A stretch of DNA of 64,000 bases, taken from positions 50,905,426-50,969,425 of the forward strand of contig NC_085875.1 in assembly GCF_034702125.1 (NCBI RefSeq), given 5' to 3'. Shown here piece by piece: positions 38,680 through 49,888 of this stretch. Under the pieces are notes generated by a model. The model made no database searches. It had not been told where the DNA came from and saw only the letters and a list, made by a program, of their open reading frames with translations. Each line of letters opens with the position of its first letter. Position 1 is the first letter of the stretch. Source of the DNA: Engraulis encrasicolus (taxonomy: Eukaryota > Chordata > Actinopteri > Clupeiformes > Engraulidae). Both the position numbers and the translations under genes were made by a program.

Positions 38680-39321
38680 TAGTCCACGGGCCAGGTGAGA
38701 TGTCGGTACCACTCAGAGGGGCAAAGGCTGCTTATATTTTTTGAAAAGATACATGTCTGAAGTTAACATTTTTGTATGATAACCCTTCTGGAAGTACAGC
38801 CAAGTTAGGGTTATCAGCCGTTAAAGTAACACCCCCCCATCAAAAATAAAGGTTTTTAAGATGGGTGCCTGTCTTTCTACTGGCCCTTGTTTAAGACGTA
38901 TAGGGATGGTTAATTTTGTTATGTGTGGTATCTTTGCGAAGGGGAGATTCTGAGCTTTCATCCGACACCTTTCGAGAACATTTTGGTTAAGTATAGCCCT
39001 CCCTGCAGCTCTTCAAACATTTACTCAGACACATTTTTTTTCCATTTTCGCCGATATCATCTCTTGTCTTTTCATACTGTGGCATCAGGGAGCATCAGAG
39101 AGACCTATTTTAAACTCTAAAATACTGTCTTGAGTATCAGGAATCTGAAAATGTATCCTTTCACTATGTTATCCCATGTTTAGGGGGTGATTTTCAGTCT
39201 TGTATCAGGCATGCCACTTTTTTGTTGCTGTTTTTTTGTGTGCTAATGTCTCGTATAGTCAGGAGGCAAGGCCTTTTTGAGACATTCTGCAGTTGGTTAT
39301 CATAGGCTTGTTATATATGAT

Positions 39322-39480
39322 CAGGGAAGCCGACAGGGGGGGGGACAAAGGGATGTCTTGTCCCGGGCCCAGGGAGAGAGGGGGCCCAGAATTGGATCCT
39401 CATTACATTGTATGTATTGAATTTAGGGCCCTTTCAGATGTCTTTGTCCAGGGCCCAGTCGAAGGCTGTCAGCGGCCCTG
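39322..39480. mobile_element. Small hAT-like MITE D, copy 1 (inside element C)
   Basis: 159 bp, starting CAGGGAAGCCGACAG and ending CTGTCAGCGGCCCTG. The flanks TATATGAT and TATATCAT form an 8-bp duplication with one mismatch. The opposite arm of element C lacks this insert, which confirms it as an insertion. Confidence 0.88.
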
Positions 39481-40485
39481 TATATCATATGAAAGCCTGG
39501 ATTGTATAGTATACAGATATGGCCATGTATTTGGTGTACTCATTTGCATAGCAACCTATTTGCATAGCAACGGTTTCCAATTTGTTGTTATGACTGAAAC
39601 TTAATTATATGTCCAAAATACCTCAAGACGTTTCAACCTTGAAGATGAATTTGAGTGGTAACCGCAATATATCTGACTCCCACTCCACTTTTCTTTTTTA
39701 CACCGCATTGTACATGACCCTACTTTATCAGTTCCATGTAGTTGTAAACTGGCAACGCTTCTAGGGCCATTCTGCAATTGGTTATCATAGCTCATTATAC
39801 ACCATATTAAAGTTTGGAGTTTGCAGTATATGGGATATTATGATATATTTGCTGTACCTATTTGCCTAGCAACGCAGGTAAAGGATTTTCCTTACCAACC
39901 AGCATCAATGATACAGTTTCTCAGCGATTCCATTGTGTTATGATACGTGAATCCTGACTACTTGTCCTAATATCAGTGTTGTGATGCAATACATCAAGAG
40001 GTTATATACAACATCTGCAACATATGTGATAATGGCCCATTTGATGTTAGTCTTCCAACCAAAATCATAGCAAATGTGTGAGAAATACAATAGGCCTTTA
40101 AACATATCGTGTCAACTTTTGTAGACATATTGTGTCATGTTAAATATGACTTAAAAATGTTCGGTTACTACATGTCAGGCCTACATGTATCTTAATTTTA
40201 CATGTGCTTAGCAGCAGAGATGGGAAAAGAGTTGAAGTTGTACTCAAGTGAGCGTAGGCCTATCTTTCTTAAATCTTACTCGAGGGGTAAGTAAAAGTGA
40301 TGTACTCATCCAAAATAGATCTTTGTTACTTTCAATTAGATGTCCTCTACCTCTTTTTTTGGCCTTTTATGGCTCATTTTGTGACAGGAAAGGATTGGCG
40401 AGAGAGAGAGGTGGCAGCCTGGTGCCCTATCTAGCAACGATCCATGCCTAGTCCTTTTGAGATGCTGTTCATTTAGTGGTTTTGT

Positions 40486-40938
40486 TTAGTCAATAATGAC
40501 ACATCTGGTGTTCCCAGACAGGCCCTCTTGCAGGAAAACCAGCAGGTCTATCATATATAAACATAAAGACCAACTTGGGTCTTGGTTAGTGGTTTGAACA
40601 GGCAGCAGGGCTTTGTTGCATCTGGTATTGGAGACGTAGACTGTATCAGAGATGTCATGATTTTTAGCAAAATGTAAAAACTCTCTGTGATATAACACTT
40701 GAAGATCATGAAGAAGTTGAACATATTGCAAAGGAAGAGTGAGGGACAATACCATCAGAAAAGGGCAAAAAAAATAATTGATGAATGCAGAACATGTTTG
40801 GAAGCCGTCATTGTCATTGTGCACCCAAATACTACTGGTGAGGACTGTATACTGACCATTCAGAAGACAAAAATATAATTTCAGCAGGGGATGTTTTCTT
40901 GGCACACGTTGGGCCCCTTTGTACCAATCAAGCATCAT
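40486..40938 (-). other. 150-codon open frame of unknown nature inside element C
   Basis: The predicted protein contains RKHPLLKLYFCLLNGQYTVL and a Cys/Phe/Leu-rich middle. I recognise no domain. It could be a remnant of the element's own gene or chance; composition gives no firm support. Confidence 0.2.
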
Positions 40939-41846
40939 TGCAATGCCCCAGTCTACTTGGGCATTGTTGCAGGCAGTTAAATGACTTCTTATGGCAAAAG
41001 GGGTAGGCTACAGCCCAGTACCCAGCCCAGTACCAGCAAGGTGTACCTGAGTAGCAGGTAAGTGTACATCTTCTTTGTGCATGCATTTTTTCTTTCTAAA
41101 GTAGTATGTAGTATACAGTATACAGTGTACAGTTTTATGCATAAGTCAGTATACAGGTGGGATTTCAACCTGCAACCCTCTGATCTGATGTCCATCTCCT
41201 GAACCACTACGCCACAACTGCCCCATGTGCTGTTACAGTATGTGTAACATGGCTGTTAGGTAACTGTATGAATGCCACAGTTGGTCCTACTCTCTACATT
41301 TACAGTGCATGTGCAGGGAGTACTACTCAGTGTGATATGAGGTTCTGTGCTATTGTGACATTAGCACACGTAGAGTAGCAGGGCAATAACAAACGCATTA
41401 CATCTACTGTGACTACCTGGTTCATAGAGTTCAATGTTCAGCATGGTCTCCTATTGTAATGCACTGTACTCTACTGAACTATACTCTACTGTACCATACA
41501 GTACTCTACTCTACTTCACTCTACTCCGTTGTTCATTACTGCTGCTTGGGTCTAGGGATGGGTCTCAGTGTATGCCTGGAAAGTGAGCTGCAGTTGCTCA
41601 GTTGGTACACCAACACATGTGAATACAGTACATGTATGCATGTTGCTTCATCAGTGGCATGGTGTAGTAGTTGTTGCAGCAGTATGAAGTTCAGAACTCG
41701 TGCTATCTTTGCAAAGCTCTGATGACATTGTACCCCACTCTTCCTTTGCAAACCTCTTCATGATCTTCACCTCAAATCAAGTGTTCTTACAGAGGGTTTT
41801 TAAATGTTACTGTAAATCATGATACATGTGGTGCGACAAAGGCCTC

Positions 41847-41936
41847 CAGGAGGAGAGAAGTGCCGCAAACTCTCGAGTTGTCACATTAAAAACTTGTTTA
41901 TTTAACTCGAGAGTGTGCAGCACTTCTCTCCTCCTG
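41847..41936. repeat. Strong hairpin (33-bp arms)
   Basis: The arms start CAGGAGGAGAGAAGTGC and contain ACTCTCGAGTT; the right arm is the reverse complement with two small differences. It lies in the centre of element C. Confidence 0.8.
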
Positions 41937-43174
41937 CAAGTGTGCAACTGCACTCAGGACCTGCCAGGTTAGTGGGGGGATTAATTAACCAGCGCTCTCC
42001 ACCATCCTCTTCCATGACTGAGGCACCCCAATTATGGTACCGTCCCGCTGCACTGCTCCCTTTCGGATGCCCTTTGGGGGCTGCCCCCTTGCACGGGTGA
42101 GGCATAAATGCAATTTTGTTGTGTGTCGTGTGCACAGTGTGTAGTGTGTTGTGGAGTGCTGTGTCACAATGTGAATGGGTGTAGGAGTTAACTAGTTGGG
42201 CTTTCACTTCACTTTCACATGACTACTGAAAAGGGACAAGTTAAGGAATGAGTTTATGTTGTGTTTTTCACACAATTGCTATGATTACAGTTGCAAGACT
42301 AATACAAATTGGACATTATCACATATATTTCTGGTATATAACCTCTGGGCGCATAGCAACATTGATTTTAGGACAAGTAGTTAGGATTCAGACACCATAT
42401 AACACAATGAAATCACTGAGAAACTGTATCATTGATACTGGTTATGGAAAATGATTTGCCTAGTTAACATTGCTCTGCAAATAGGTACACCAAATATATG
42501 ATAATATCTGAATATACTACCCACTCCAATCTTTCATATGGTATATAACAAGCTATGACAACCAACTGCAAAATGTAGCTAGAGGTACGGCTTCCTGAAC
42601 TTTATGAGAAAATGGCAAAACTGTGTTTTGAAAAAAATACCATGCCTCATACAAGACTGAAAATCACCCCCTAAACATGGGATAACATAGTGAAAGTATA
42701 CATTTTCAGATTCCTGATACTCAAGACAATATTTTAGAGTTTAAAATAGGTCTTTCTGATGCTCCCTGATGCCACAGTATGAAAAGACAAGAGATGATAT
42801 CGGCAAAAATGGAAAAAAATGTGTCTGAGTAAATGTTTGAAGAGCTGCAGGGAGGGCTATACTTAACCAAAATGTTCTCGAAAGGTGTCGGATGAAAGCT
42901 CAGAATCTCCCCTTCGCAACGATACCACACATAACAAAATTAACCATCTCTATATGTCTTAAACAAGGGCCAGTAGAAAGACAGGCACCCATCTTAAAAA
43001 CCTTTATTTTTGATGGGGGGGGTGTTACTTTAACGGCTGATAACCCTAACTTGGCTGTACTTCCAGAAGGGTTATCATACAAAAATGTTAACTTCAGACA
43101 TGTATCTTTTCAAAAAATATAAGCAACCTTTGCCCCTCTGAGTGGTACCGACATCTCATCTGGCCCGTGGACTA

Positions 43175-44817
43175 TTAGGCTCAGCACNGCCGCAAACAAA
43201 GTTTCAGTACTTATCCTCCTCGACCTCAGTGCCGCCTTTGACACGATAGACCACAACATACTAATTGACCGCCTTGAATCTTGGGTAGGCTTGTCCGGTC
43301 ACGTCTTAGAGTGGTTCAAAACATATATTACAGGAAGGCAGTTTTTTGTCACCATCGGAGAATACGTCTCCAACAAGTATGATGTGATTTTTGGAGTTGC
43401 TCAGGGTAGTTGCTTGAGCCCTCTCCCCTGGGCTCCATCATCAGAGAGCAAAACGTTGATTTTCATAGCTATGCCGATGACACTCAACTATATATCTCTG
43501 TCGAGCCTAGCCAAACCACTGCCATTCATGCCTTGACTAAATGCATGTCTGCCATCACAGATTGGATGAACAGTAACTTCCTAAAATTAAATGAGGATAA
43601 AACTGAAGTGTTGCTCATTGGGCCTAAGAAAAAACGTGCAAAACTCCACTCAAGCCTAGGTGACCTAAGCATGCACATTAAAGATAAGGTTACTAGCCTA
43701 GGTGTGGTCATAGACTCGGACTTGAGCTTTGAGCCTCACATCAACAAGATAACAAAATCTGCTTTTTTCCATCTTAGAAATGTCAACAAAGTGCGCGGCT
43801 TGGCCCCCCGACAAGACGCTGAGAAACTTATTCATGCCTTTGTCACCAGTAGGATAGACTACTGCAATGCTCTCTTCTCTGGTCTCCCAAAAAATTTAAT
43901 TGACAAATTGCAACTCATTCAAAATTCTGCGGCAAGAATCCTAACAAGAACCAGAATGAGAGAGCACATCTCTCCTGTCTTGGCAGACCTGCACTGGTTA
44001 CCTGTCTCATACAGAATCGACTTTAATATTCTGCTCACAGTATTTAAAGCATTAAATGGACTTGCCCCTAGCTATATCTCAGACATGCTCTCTTTTTATG
44101 CCCCTGCTCGAGCTCTCAGGTCCACTGATGCCAAGCTGCTAAGGACCCCCACCCCCCGCAGAAGAAGATCGGCGACGCCGCGTTCGTTTGCTATGCGCCC
44201 ACGAGATGGAACGCCCTCCCCATCGAGATCCGATCGACTCCTCCGTCGACTCCTTCAAGAAGCAGCTGAAGACCCACCTCTTCATCCTTGCCAACTCCTA
44301 GCTGCCAAGGCGTCATAGTGTCCCAGCTGCCGCAGCGCCCTTACTACTCGCAAACAGCCCTGGCAGGGGGCTCCCCTTGGTGGCCGCTGGTCTCTGCCTG
44401 AGGTTTCTTCCTGACTATAGGGGGTCTTTTTTTCTCAGACCTCACTGAGCTTTTTCTTCCCCCTTACAAACTATGAATCAAGCGAAAGGGAGTTTTTCCT
44501 CACCCCTGATGCCACCAGGGGCCGCACCTGAGCACCCAATCTCTGTGTGACTATCTGTGACTTATGATAGGCCCAGCCACTATGGACCTTACACATATAA
44601 GAATCCTGGTCCTAACCTACGTTGACCTTATGACTCTACATTCTCTGTCTATCTCTTCTTCCTCTGCCTTCCTGCTTTTTCTGCCTCTCCTCTATACCTC
44701 TCCTTTTAAATCTATCTCTAACAATGTTTTTTTTTCCCATTTGTTAAGCACTTTGAGTTACATGCCTTGTATGACACAGTGCTATACAAATACAATTATT
44801 ATTATTATTATTATTAT
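43175..44817 (+). pseudogene. CR1/L2-like LINE, segment 3 (RT active site to 3' tail)
   Basis: It encodes [37 protein letters not shown], then after a ~24-bp deletion and frameshift [13 protein letters not shown] with the YADD catalytic motif. LHWLPVSYRIDFNILLTVFK and LNGLAPSYISDML follow, diagnostic for L2-type LINEs. The 3' UTR ends AAGCACTTTGAGTTACATG, then an (ATT)n tail. It is non-functional because of frameshifts and two insertions. Confidence 0.9.
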
Positions 44818-44842
44818 TGTCCGGTGGATATTGTGCAGATGT

Positions 44843-45456
44843 GTGCGCGCGCACAACTAATTTCTCTCCCATCTCTTTGCTCATCAAGCCTCCGATCTCC
44901 AAAAAGACACGGGCACTCAGGATAACTGTTTACACGAGCTGTTTAAATAATGTGATGCACGTTCTTCATGACATGGCATGGTTTGGCCTACCTAAATTCA
45001 ACATGACTGCATTCGCACATATCGTTTAAACATCCATGATGGAATTCTTAATGTGCAAGTATTGGATATGAAAAAAAGATCCTAAAACGGTCACAACACC
45101 ACAGCACCCGTGGTGGTGTGGTGGATATTTGCGGCGGGGACCGAGGCTGTGTCATATTATAGAAGGGACAGTCAGGCGACACAGCGCGACTCACATAGGG
45201 TAGCTGTAGTACCGCAAAGCATTCCTGATGGTGGAAATGAATGCAAATGCATGCAAATACTCGGGCGGATATCCGGGCACTCACATCCGGCAGCCTACTT
45301 ACATTGGGTTTACATTGTGATTTACAGATACTACGTAAACTGCGCGCGCGCACAACTAATTTCTCTGTCATCTCTTTGCTCATCAAGCCTCCGATCTCCA
45401 AAAAGACACGGGCACTCAGGATAACTGTTTACGCGAGCTGTTTAAATAATTTGTGA
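44843..45456 (+). repeat. Direct duplication of ~112 bp
   Basis: 44846-44958 and 45341-45456 share GCGCGCACAACTAATTTCTC, CTCCGATCTCCAAAAAGACA and GAGCTGTTTAAATAAT with few differences, separated by about 380 bp. No known element boundary was found. Confidence 0.85.
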
Positions 45457-45667
45457 CAGATTGGTCTACACCCCTCAATCTGACTGATTTTGGCCCTTTG
45501 TCTGTGATTGGCTGGCCCATTACTGGCAGGACTTTTATGTTGATAAATGTAGTTTTTGGACGTGACGTGGGTCTCTCTTTCCGCCCCGCTGTTGTTTTGC
45601 CGGCAAAGGACGCCGGCTGGCGTGTGAGCTGCTGCTAGCCGTGATCATTATCCGGTAGATTTGGTAC

Positions 45668-45672
45668 CTTCA
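45668..45672 (+). repeat. Target site duplication (CTTCA) of the gypsy element, left
   Basis: A 5-bp CTTCA identical to 50772-50776 on the other side of the element. Confidence 0.85.
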
Positions 45673-45917
45673 AGTGTGGAAGTTGCCTTAAGGCGAAGAA
45701 ACGAGCCGCACAACTTCTCACATTAAGACTCTGTGAGTCGCGTTTAATAACTTAACATAACTGACTAAAAACATGGCGCCGCGCATGACAGAAAAGCCGG
45801 CAATATCAAACGTCATCGGAACACTTAAAGGGACCGCAACAATAACAGGTATCACACAACATAGCATTTAACCGAACATATAGTACGTGAATTATGTCAT
45901 TGGTGAGAGCACCACAC
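45673..45917 (-). repeat. 3' LTR of Ty3/gypsy element
   Basis: 245 bp, on the - strand GTGTGGTGCTCTC to CTTCCACACT. It is nearly identical to the 5' LTR apart from a 12-bp GCGCCGCGCATG insertion. A purine-rich CTGGGGGGGCATG tract on the - strand directly precedes it, as expected for the polypurine tract. Confidence 0.9.
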
Positions 45918-45947
45918 ATGCCCCCCCAGAATTCACACTATCAGAAC

Positions 45948-45949
<2 letters not shown>

Positions 45950-45991
<42 letters not shown>
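45950..45991 (+). repeat. (GA)n microsatellite within the gypsy element
   Basis: About 21 GA units between the end of pol and the polypurine tract. Confidence 0.9.
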
Positions 45992-45998
<7 letters not shown>

Positions 45999-46012
45999 CA
46001 AAAATTTGGTTA

Positions 46013-49000
46013 TCAACGGCGTGGGGGACGAATCAAACGTCCAGTGCGGCTCCTCCGAATGAGAGAAGGCGGAACCGCCCCCTCGGTGGCTGTCTGCAAG
46101 GCACCCCTGCGGCGTGGCCGAGTGGCAGGAGGAACGAGAAGAGGGGGCCTAGTCAGAGGTCGTCCCCGTTTCGGGGGTTTCGCCAGCTCAACAGGCCGGG
46201 CCAGATCTAGGTGGGCAGGTTTAAGGCGGTCCACTGATACACACTCCTGCCTGCCTCCAATGTCTACCACAAAGTGCTTGTCCCCCGTTTCCACAACGCG
46301 GAAAGGGCCCTCGTAAGGCGGACGGAGAGGTCCGCGGTGGCTATCCACTCGGATAAAAACATAGTCAGCAGACTGAAGGCCGCTGGGGACGTGAGAGTTC
46401 GGTAAACAGTGGCAGGAGGTAGGAAGTGGAGCAAACAGCCTGGCATTGTCCAACAGGGTGGATCGCTGGAGTGTGGCTGACCAAGGGCTCGTGGTGTTGG
46501 GGACAAACTCCCCGGGGACCCGTAGCGGCTGGCCATAGACCAGTTCTGCGGAGGAGGCCTGGAGGTCTTCCTTAGGTGCAGTCCTGATGCCCAGCATGAC
46601 CCATGGGAGCCTGTCAGCCCAGGAACAGTCGTTCAGGCTAGAACGCAGGGAGGCCTTCATCGACCTATGAAAACGTTCACAGAGGCCATTACTCTGGGGA
46701 TGGTAGGCTGTGGTGCGGTGGAGTTTAACCCCCAAGCTCCCTGCGACAGCGTTCCAAAGCTCAGAGGTAAACTGAGCGCCTCGGTCTGATGAAATGTCCG
46801 ATGGGGTGCCGAAACGTGACACCCAGGTGCCGATAAATGCCCGTGCCACATCAGCTGATGTTGTTGATGACAGTGAAACAGCCTCAGCCCACCTTGTGGT
46901 CCTGTCGACCATCGTGAGCACGTGAGTGTAACCTAGCGAGGGTGGAAGTGGGCCAACTAGGTCGATGTTGACGTGGTCGAAACGTCGTTCTGGCACCTGA
47001 AACTGTTCCAGTGGCGCTTTGGTGTGGCGGTGTACTTTGCCACGCTGGCACCCCATGCAGGTGCGCGCCCAGCCTCTCACGTCCTTTTTCAGTCCGCGCC
47101 ACACAAACTTGGCTGACACCAACTTGACTGAGGCCTTGGTTCCTGGGTGTGAGAGGCCATGGATGGTGTCAAAAACAGGCTGCTTCCACTTCGCAGGTAC
47201 CACAGGCCTAGGAGAGCCCAAGGAGATGTCACAGAGCAGAGTAGTGCCAGCCTCGTCGAATGTCACATCCTGTAGCTGTAGTCCAGTAGCAGACGAACGG
47301 AGAGCCTGCACTCCCGGGTCCGCGGCCTGCTCTGCTGCCATGCCGCTGTAGTCCAGGCCGAGGTGGACCGCCGCTGCGAGAGCACGGGAGAGGCAGTCAG
47401 CAACAGGGTTGTGCTTGCCAGAGAGGTGTGTAATGTCCGTGGTGAACTCGGAGATGTAAGTGAGCTGCCGCTGTTGTCTGCCAGACCATGGCTGAGTGAC
47501 CTTGGACATGGCGAAAGTCAGTGGCTTGTGGTCCACAAAGACGGTGAACTGGCGTCCCTCCAGCAGTGAACGAAAGTGTCGGATGGCCAGGTACACGCCA
47601 AGTAGCTCCCGGTCGAAAGTGCTATACTTCCGTTCACTGGGACGCAACTGCCTGCTGAAAAAAGCGAGAGGCTGCCAAGCGTCACCCACCCATTGCTCGA
47701 AGACCGCACCGACAGCGTAGTCTGAGGCGTCTGTGGTCAGTGCGATCGGGACGGAGGAGGCGGGATGGGCCAACATGGCGGCCTTAGCAAGGGCTGATTT
47801 AGCGTCCGCAAAAGCCTTGTCTCTCTCCGGGCTCCAGTCCACAGTGTGTTTAGGCTTGCCGCCTTTCAGAGCCTCATACAAGGGTCGCATGGTTTGGGCG
47901 GCCCTGGGGAGAAAACGGTGGTAAAAGTTCACCATGCCCAGGAACTCCTGTAATGCTCTGATGGTGACTGGGCGTGGGAAAGCGGTGATGGCCTCCACTT
48001 TCGACGGAAGAGGAACGATCCCGTCCTTCGTGACTCTGTGCCCCAGAAAGTCTATGGCGGGCAGGCCGAACTCGCACTTGGCCGGATTGATGATGAGTCC
48101 GTGCTCGGTAAGCCGCTCAAACAGAGTGCGAAGGTGCGAAAGGTGCTCTGAAGGAGATGTGCTGGCCACCAGGATGTCGTCAAGATACACAAAAACAAAA
48201 GGCAGATCCCGTAACACAGAGTCCATGAGCCGTTGGAAAGTTTGAGCAGCGTTTTTGAGCCCGAATGGTGTGCGCAGGAACTCAAACAAACCGAATGGCG
48301 TGATCACAGCTGTTTTTGGGATGTCGAGAGGGTGTACGGGCACCTGATGGTATCCTCTGATCAAGTCCACTTTGGAAAAAATGACCTTGCCAGCCAGGTG
48401 TGCTGAAAAATCCTGGATGTGGGGCACTGGGTAGCGGTCGGGCGTTGTCACGTCGTTGAGCCGTCGGTAGTCCCCGCAAGGACGCCAGCCCCCTCCAGGT
48501 TTGGGGACGAGGTGCAGGGGGGAGGCCCAAGGACTGTTGGAGCGTCGCACAATCCCCAGGCGCTCCATGGACTCGAACTCCGTCTTGGCTACGGCAAGCT
48601 TGTTTGGCTCGAGGCGTCGAGAGCGGGCGTATACAGGCGGGCCAGTAGTGTCGATGTGGTGCTCCACACCGTGCTTGGCCGTGGAAGAGGAGAAGGTGGG
48701 CTGAGTGAGTGCAGGGAACTCGGCGAGCAGGCGTTGGAAACTGTCGGTGACAGAGAGCAGGCTGGAGAGGTGTACTGCGCCAGAGTCGCTGAGCGCACAG
48801 GCATACGAACAGAAAGTGACGGCGTCGATCAAGCGCTGATTTTTAACGTCCACTAACAGTCCATATGCACACAAAAAATCTGAACCCAAGAGGGGAACAG
48901 CAACCTTGGCCGTCACAAAGTCCCAGCTAAAGCGTTGCCCTCCAAAACACAGTTCAACATGCCTAGTGCCATACGTACGGATAGGGCTTCCATTGGCGGC

Positions 49001-49249
49001 TTCCATGGGGGGGCCGTGGGTGTCTGCCACCACGTCCACCTGTGAAGCAGGCAGTAGACTCCGCTGTGCCCCAGTGTCGCAGAGGAATCGCCGGCCGGAG
49101 ATGGAGTCGTGGATGAAGAGCAGCCTGCCGGCATGGCCGACGCTCACGGCCACTAGTGAGCGCCGGCCTTGGCTTTTCCCGTTCCACTGAAGCTGCATGG
49201 AGAACGGCATTGCTTGGCCTTGGAGCCAAACCTGGCATGGTAGTAGCAC
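46013..49249 (-). CDS. pol: gypsy Pol polyprotein (PR-RT-RNaseH-IN)
   Basis: An uninterrupted frame of 1078 codons from the first Met; the true reading entry is by -1 frameshift from gag. Domains in order: aspartic protease with DTGAQ (about residue 58), reverse transcriptase with [11 protein letters not shown] (about 355), RNase H with [17 protein letters not shown] (about 500), the HHCC zinc finger of the integrase (HGLSHPGTK...CMGCQRG, about 690-740), and the DD35E core ([28 protein letters not shown]). The C-terminal tail is basic and has no chromodomain. All catalytic residues I can check are present, so the enzyme could be functional. Its closest relatives are fish Ty3/gypsy elements; the lineage was not decided. 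Confidence 0.95.
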   Translation of the reverse strand: MLLPCQVWLQGQAMPFSMQLQWNGKSQGRRSLVAVSVGHAGRLLFIHDSISGRRFLCDTGAQRSLLPASQVDVVADTHGPPMEAANGSPIRTYGTRHVELCFGGQRFSWDFVTAKVAVPLLGSDFLCAYGLLVDVKNQRLIDAVTFCSYACALSDSGAVHLSSLLSVTDSFQRLLAEFPALTQPTFSSSTAKHGVEHHIDTTGPPVYARSRRLEPNKLAVAKTEFESMERLGIVRRSNSPWASPLHLVPKPGGGWRPCGDYRRLNDVTTPDRYPVPHIQDFSAHLAGKVIFSKVDLIRGYHQVPVHPLDIPKTAVITPFGLFEFLRTPFGLKNAAQTFQRLMDSVLRDLPFVFVYLDDILVASTSPSEHLSHLRTLFERLTEHGLIINPAKCEFGLPAIDFLGHRVTKDGIVPLPSKVEAITAFPRPVTIRALQEFLGMVNFYHRFLPRAAQTMRPLYEALKGGKPKHTVDWSPERDKAFADAKSALAKAAMLAHPASSVPIALTTDASDYAVGAVFEQWVGDAWQPLAFFSRQLRPSERKYSTFDRELLGVYLAIRHFRSLLEGRQFTVFVDHKPLTFAMSKVTQPWSGRQQRQLTYISEFTTDITHLSGKHNPVADCLSRALAAAVHLGLDYSGMAAEQAADPGVQALRSSATGLQLQDVTFDEAGTTLLCDISLGSPRPVVPAKWKQPVFDTIHGLSHPGTKASVKLVSAKFVWRGLKKDVRGWARTCMGCQRGKVHRHTKAPLEQFQVPERRFDHVNIDLVGPLPPSLGYTHVLTMVDRTTRWAEAVSLSSTTSADVARAFIGTWVSRFGTPSDISSDRGAQFTSELWNAVAGSLGVKLHRTTAYHPQSNGLCERFHRSMKASLRSSLNDCSWADRLPWVMLGIRTAPKEDLQASSAELVYGQPLRVPGEFVPNTTSPWSATLQRSTLLDNARLFAPLPTSCHCLPNSHVPSGLQSADYVFIRVDSHRGPLRPPYEGPFRVVETGDKHFVVDIGGRQECVSVDRLKPAHLDLARPVELAKPPKRGRPLTRPPLLVPPATRPRRRGALQTATEGAVPPSLIRRSRTGRLIRPPRR

Positions 49250-49872
49250 AAACCCGAAGACTGCTGCCGACGCGGGGCCACTGCTGCGACGAGCATGTGA
49301 TCATCCTCCAGAACCTCAGATACAGCACCAGCAGGGAGGAGAGCAGCTGCGCAGGGTTGTTGTTGACTAGCCAGGAAACACTTGTCAGCCTCAGCAGCCA
49401 GTTCTCTGCAATCCGTGCTGGCAGTGTTGGCCAAAGCAGATCTCACATGAGCAGGCAGCTGGCGCAGGAAAAGGTGGAGGAAAAGGAAATCTGGCTTGTT
49501 GTCGCCAAGCAGATCGAGCATTCGGTCCATTAGCTCTGAGGGCTTGCTATCGCCGAGCCCTTGAAGAGAGAAAAGCCTACTGGCCCTCTCAGTGTCAGAC
49601 AGTTCGAAAGTTTTCAGTAATTTTTCCTTCAGAGTTTCATATTTCCTCGTCAGAGGAGGACGTTTAAGAAGGCTCACCACTCTCGACGCCGTAGAACTTC
49701 CGAGGGCAGACACCACGTAGTAGTATTGCGTTTCGTCGGCGGTAATCTGACGCAAGGCAAACTGTGCCTCAGTCTGAGCGAACCAGGCTGAGGGAGAGGA
49801 TTCCCAGAACTCGGGGAGCTTGAGAGACACAGCGTTGGCGGTCATGTCGATCTGGATACGTCCAGTAAACAA
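49153..49872 (-). CDS. gag: gypsy Gag
   Basis: 239 codons, starting [21 protein letters not shown] helical capsid-like part contains [18 protein letters not shown] and [13 protein letters not shown], and a Cys/His stretch follows near the end ([18 protein letters not shown]). A second Met at residue 10 could also be the start. The C-terminus overlaps the pol frame by about 100 bp in the -1 frame, with a slippery site nine codons before the stop. Confidence 0.88.
   Translation of the reverse strand: MFTGRIQIDMTANAVSLKLPEFWESSPSAWFAQTEAQFALRQITADETQYYYVVSALGSSTASRVVSLLKRPPLTRKYETLKEKLLKTFELSDTERASRLFSLQGLGDSKPSELMDRMLDLLGDNKPDFLFLHLFLRQLPAHVRSALANTASTDCRELAAEADKCFLASQQQPCAAALLPAGAVSEVLEDDHMLVAAVAPRRQQSSGLCYYHARFGSKAKQCRSPCSFSGTGKAKAGAH
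49174..49180 (-). promoter_or_regulatory. -1 ribosomal frameshift heptamer G GGA AAA
   Basis: On the - strand the gag frame reads ACG GGA AAA GCC, so GGGAAAA is positioned as X XXY YYZ. A -1 slip here leads exactly into the pol frame ([14 protein letters not shown]). It lies 18 bp before the gag stop codon. Confidence 0.8.
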
Positions 49873-49873
49873 A

Positions 49874-49888
49874 CGTCGGGGGTCACCA
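49874..49888 (-). promoter_or_regulatory. Primer-binding site of the gypsy element
   Basis: On the - strand the LTR end CCACACT is followed by GGTGACCCCCGACG, the usual place and TGG start of a tRNA-complementary PBS. The tRNA species is not assigned. Confidence 0.7.

Larger units (their letters stand above)
38680..43174. mobile_element. Element C: 4.5-kb transposon with very long terminal inverted repeats
   Basis: The left end TAGTCCACGGGCC and right end GGCCCGTGGACTA are inverse. The arms match at high similarity for more than 500 bp (38680-39210 against 42640-43174), with patchier similarity further in. TTA flanks both ends (38677-38679, 43175-43177) inside the interrupted LINE, so the boundaries are secure. 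A 3-bp TTA duplication would fit PIF/Harbinger, Zator or Academ-like elements, but no transposase could be recognised. The centre has SINE-like, hairpin and microsatellite debris and a 150-codon frame (40486-40938, - strand) of unknown nature. Confidence 0.85.

Noticed and set aside
38680..43174. Polinton/Maverick identity for the long-TIR element
   Set aside because: Polintons have a 6-bp duplication, are usually 15-20 kb and encode polymerase B and integrase, none of which is seen here.
47019..49190. Several + strand open frames of 60-145 codons across the gypsy element
   Set aside because: They are antisense shadows of the intact pol frame, without their own motifs.
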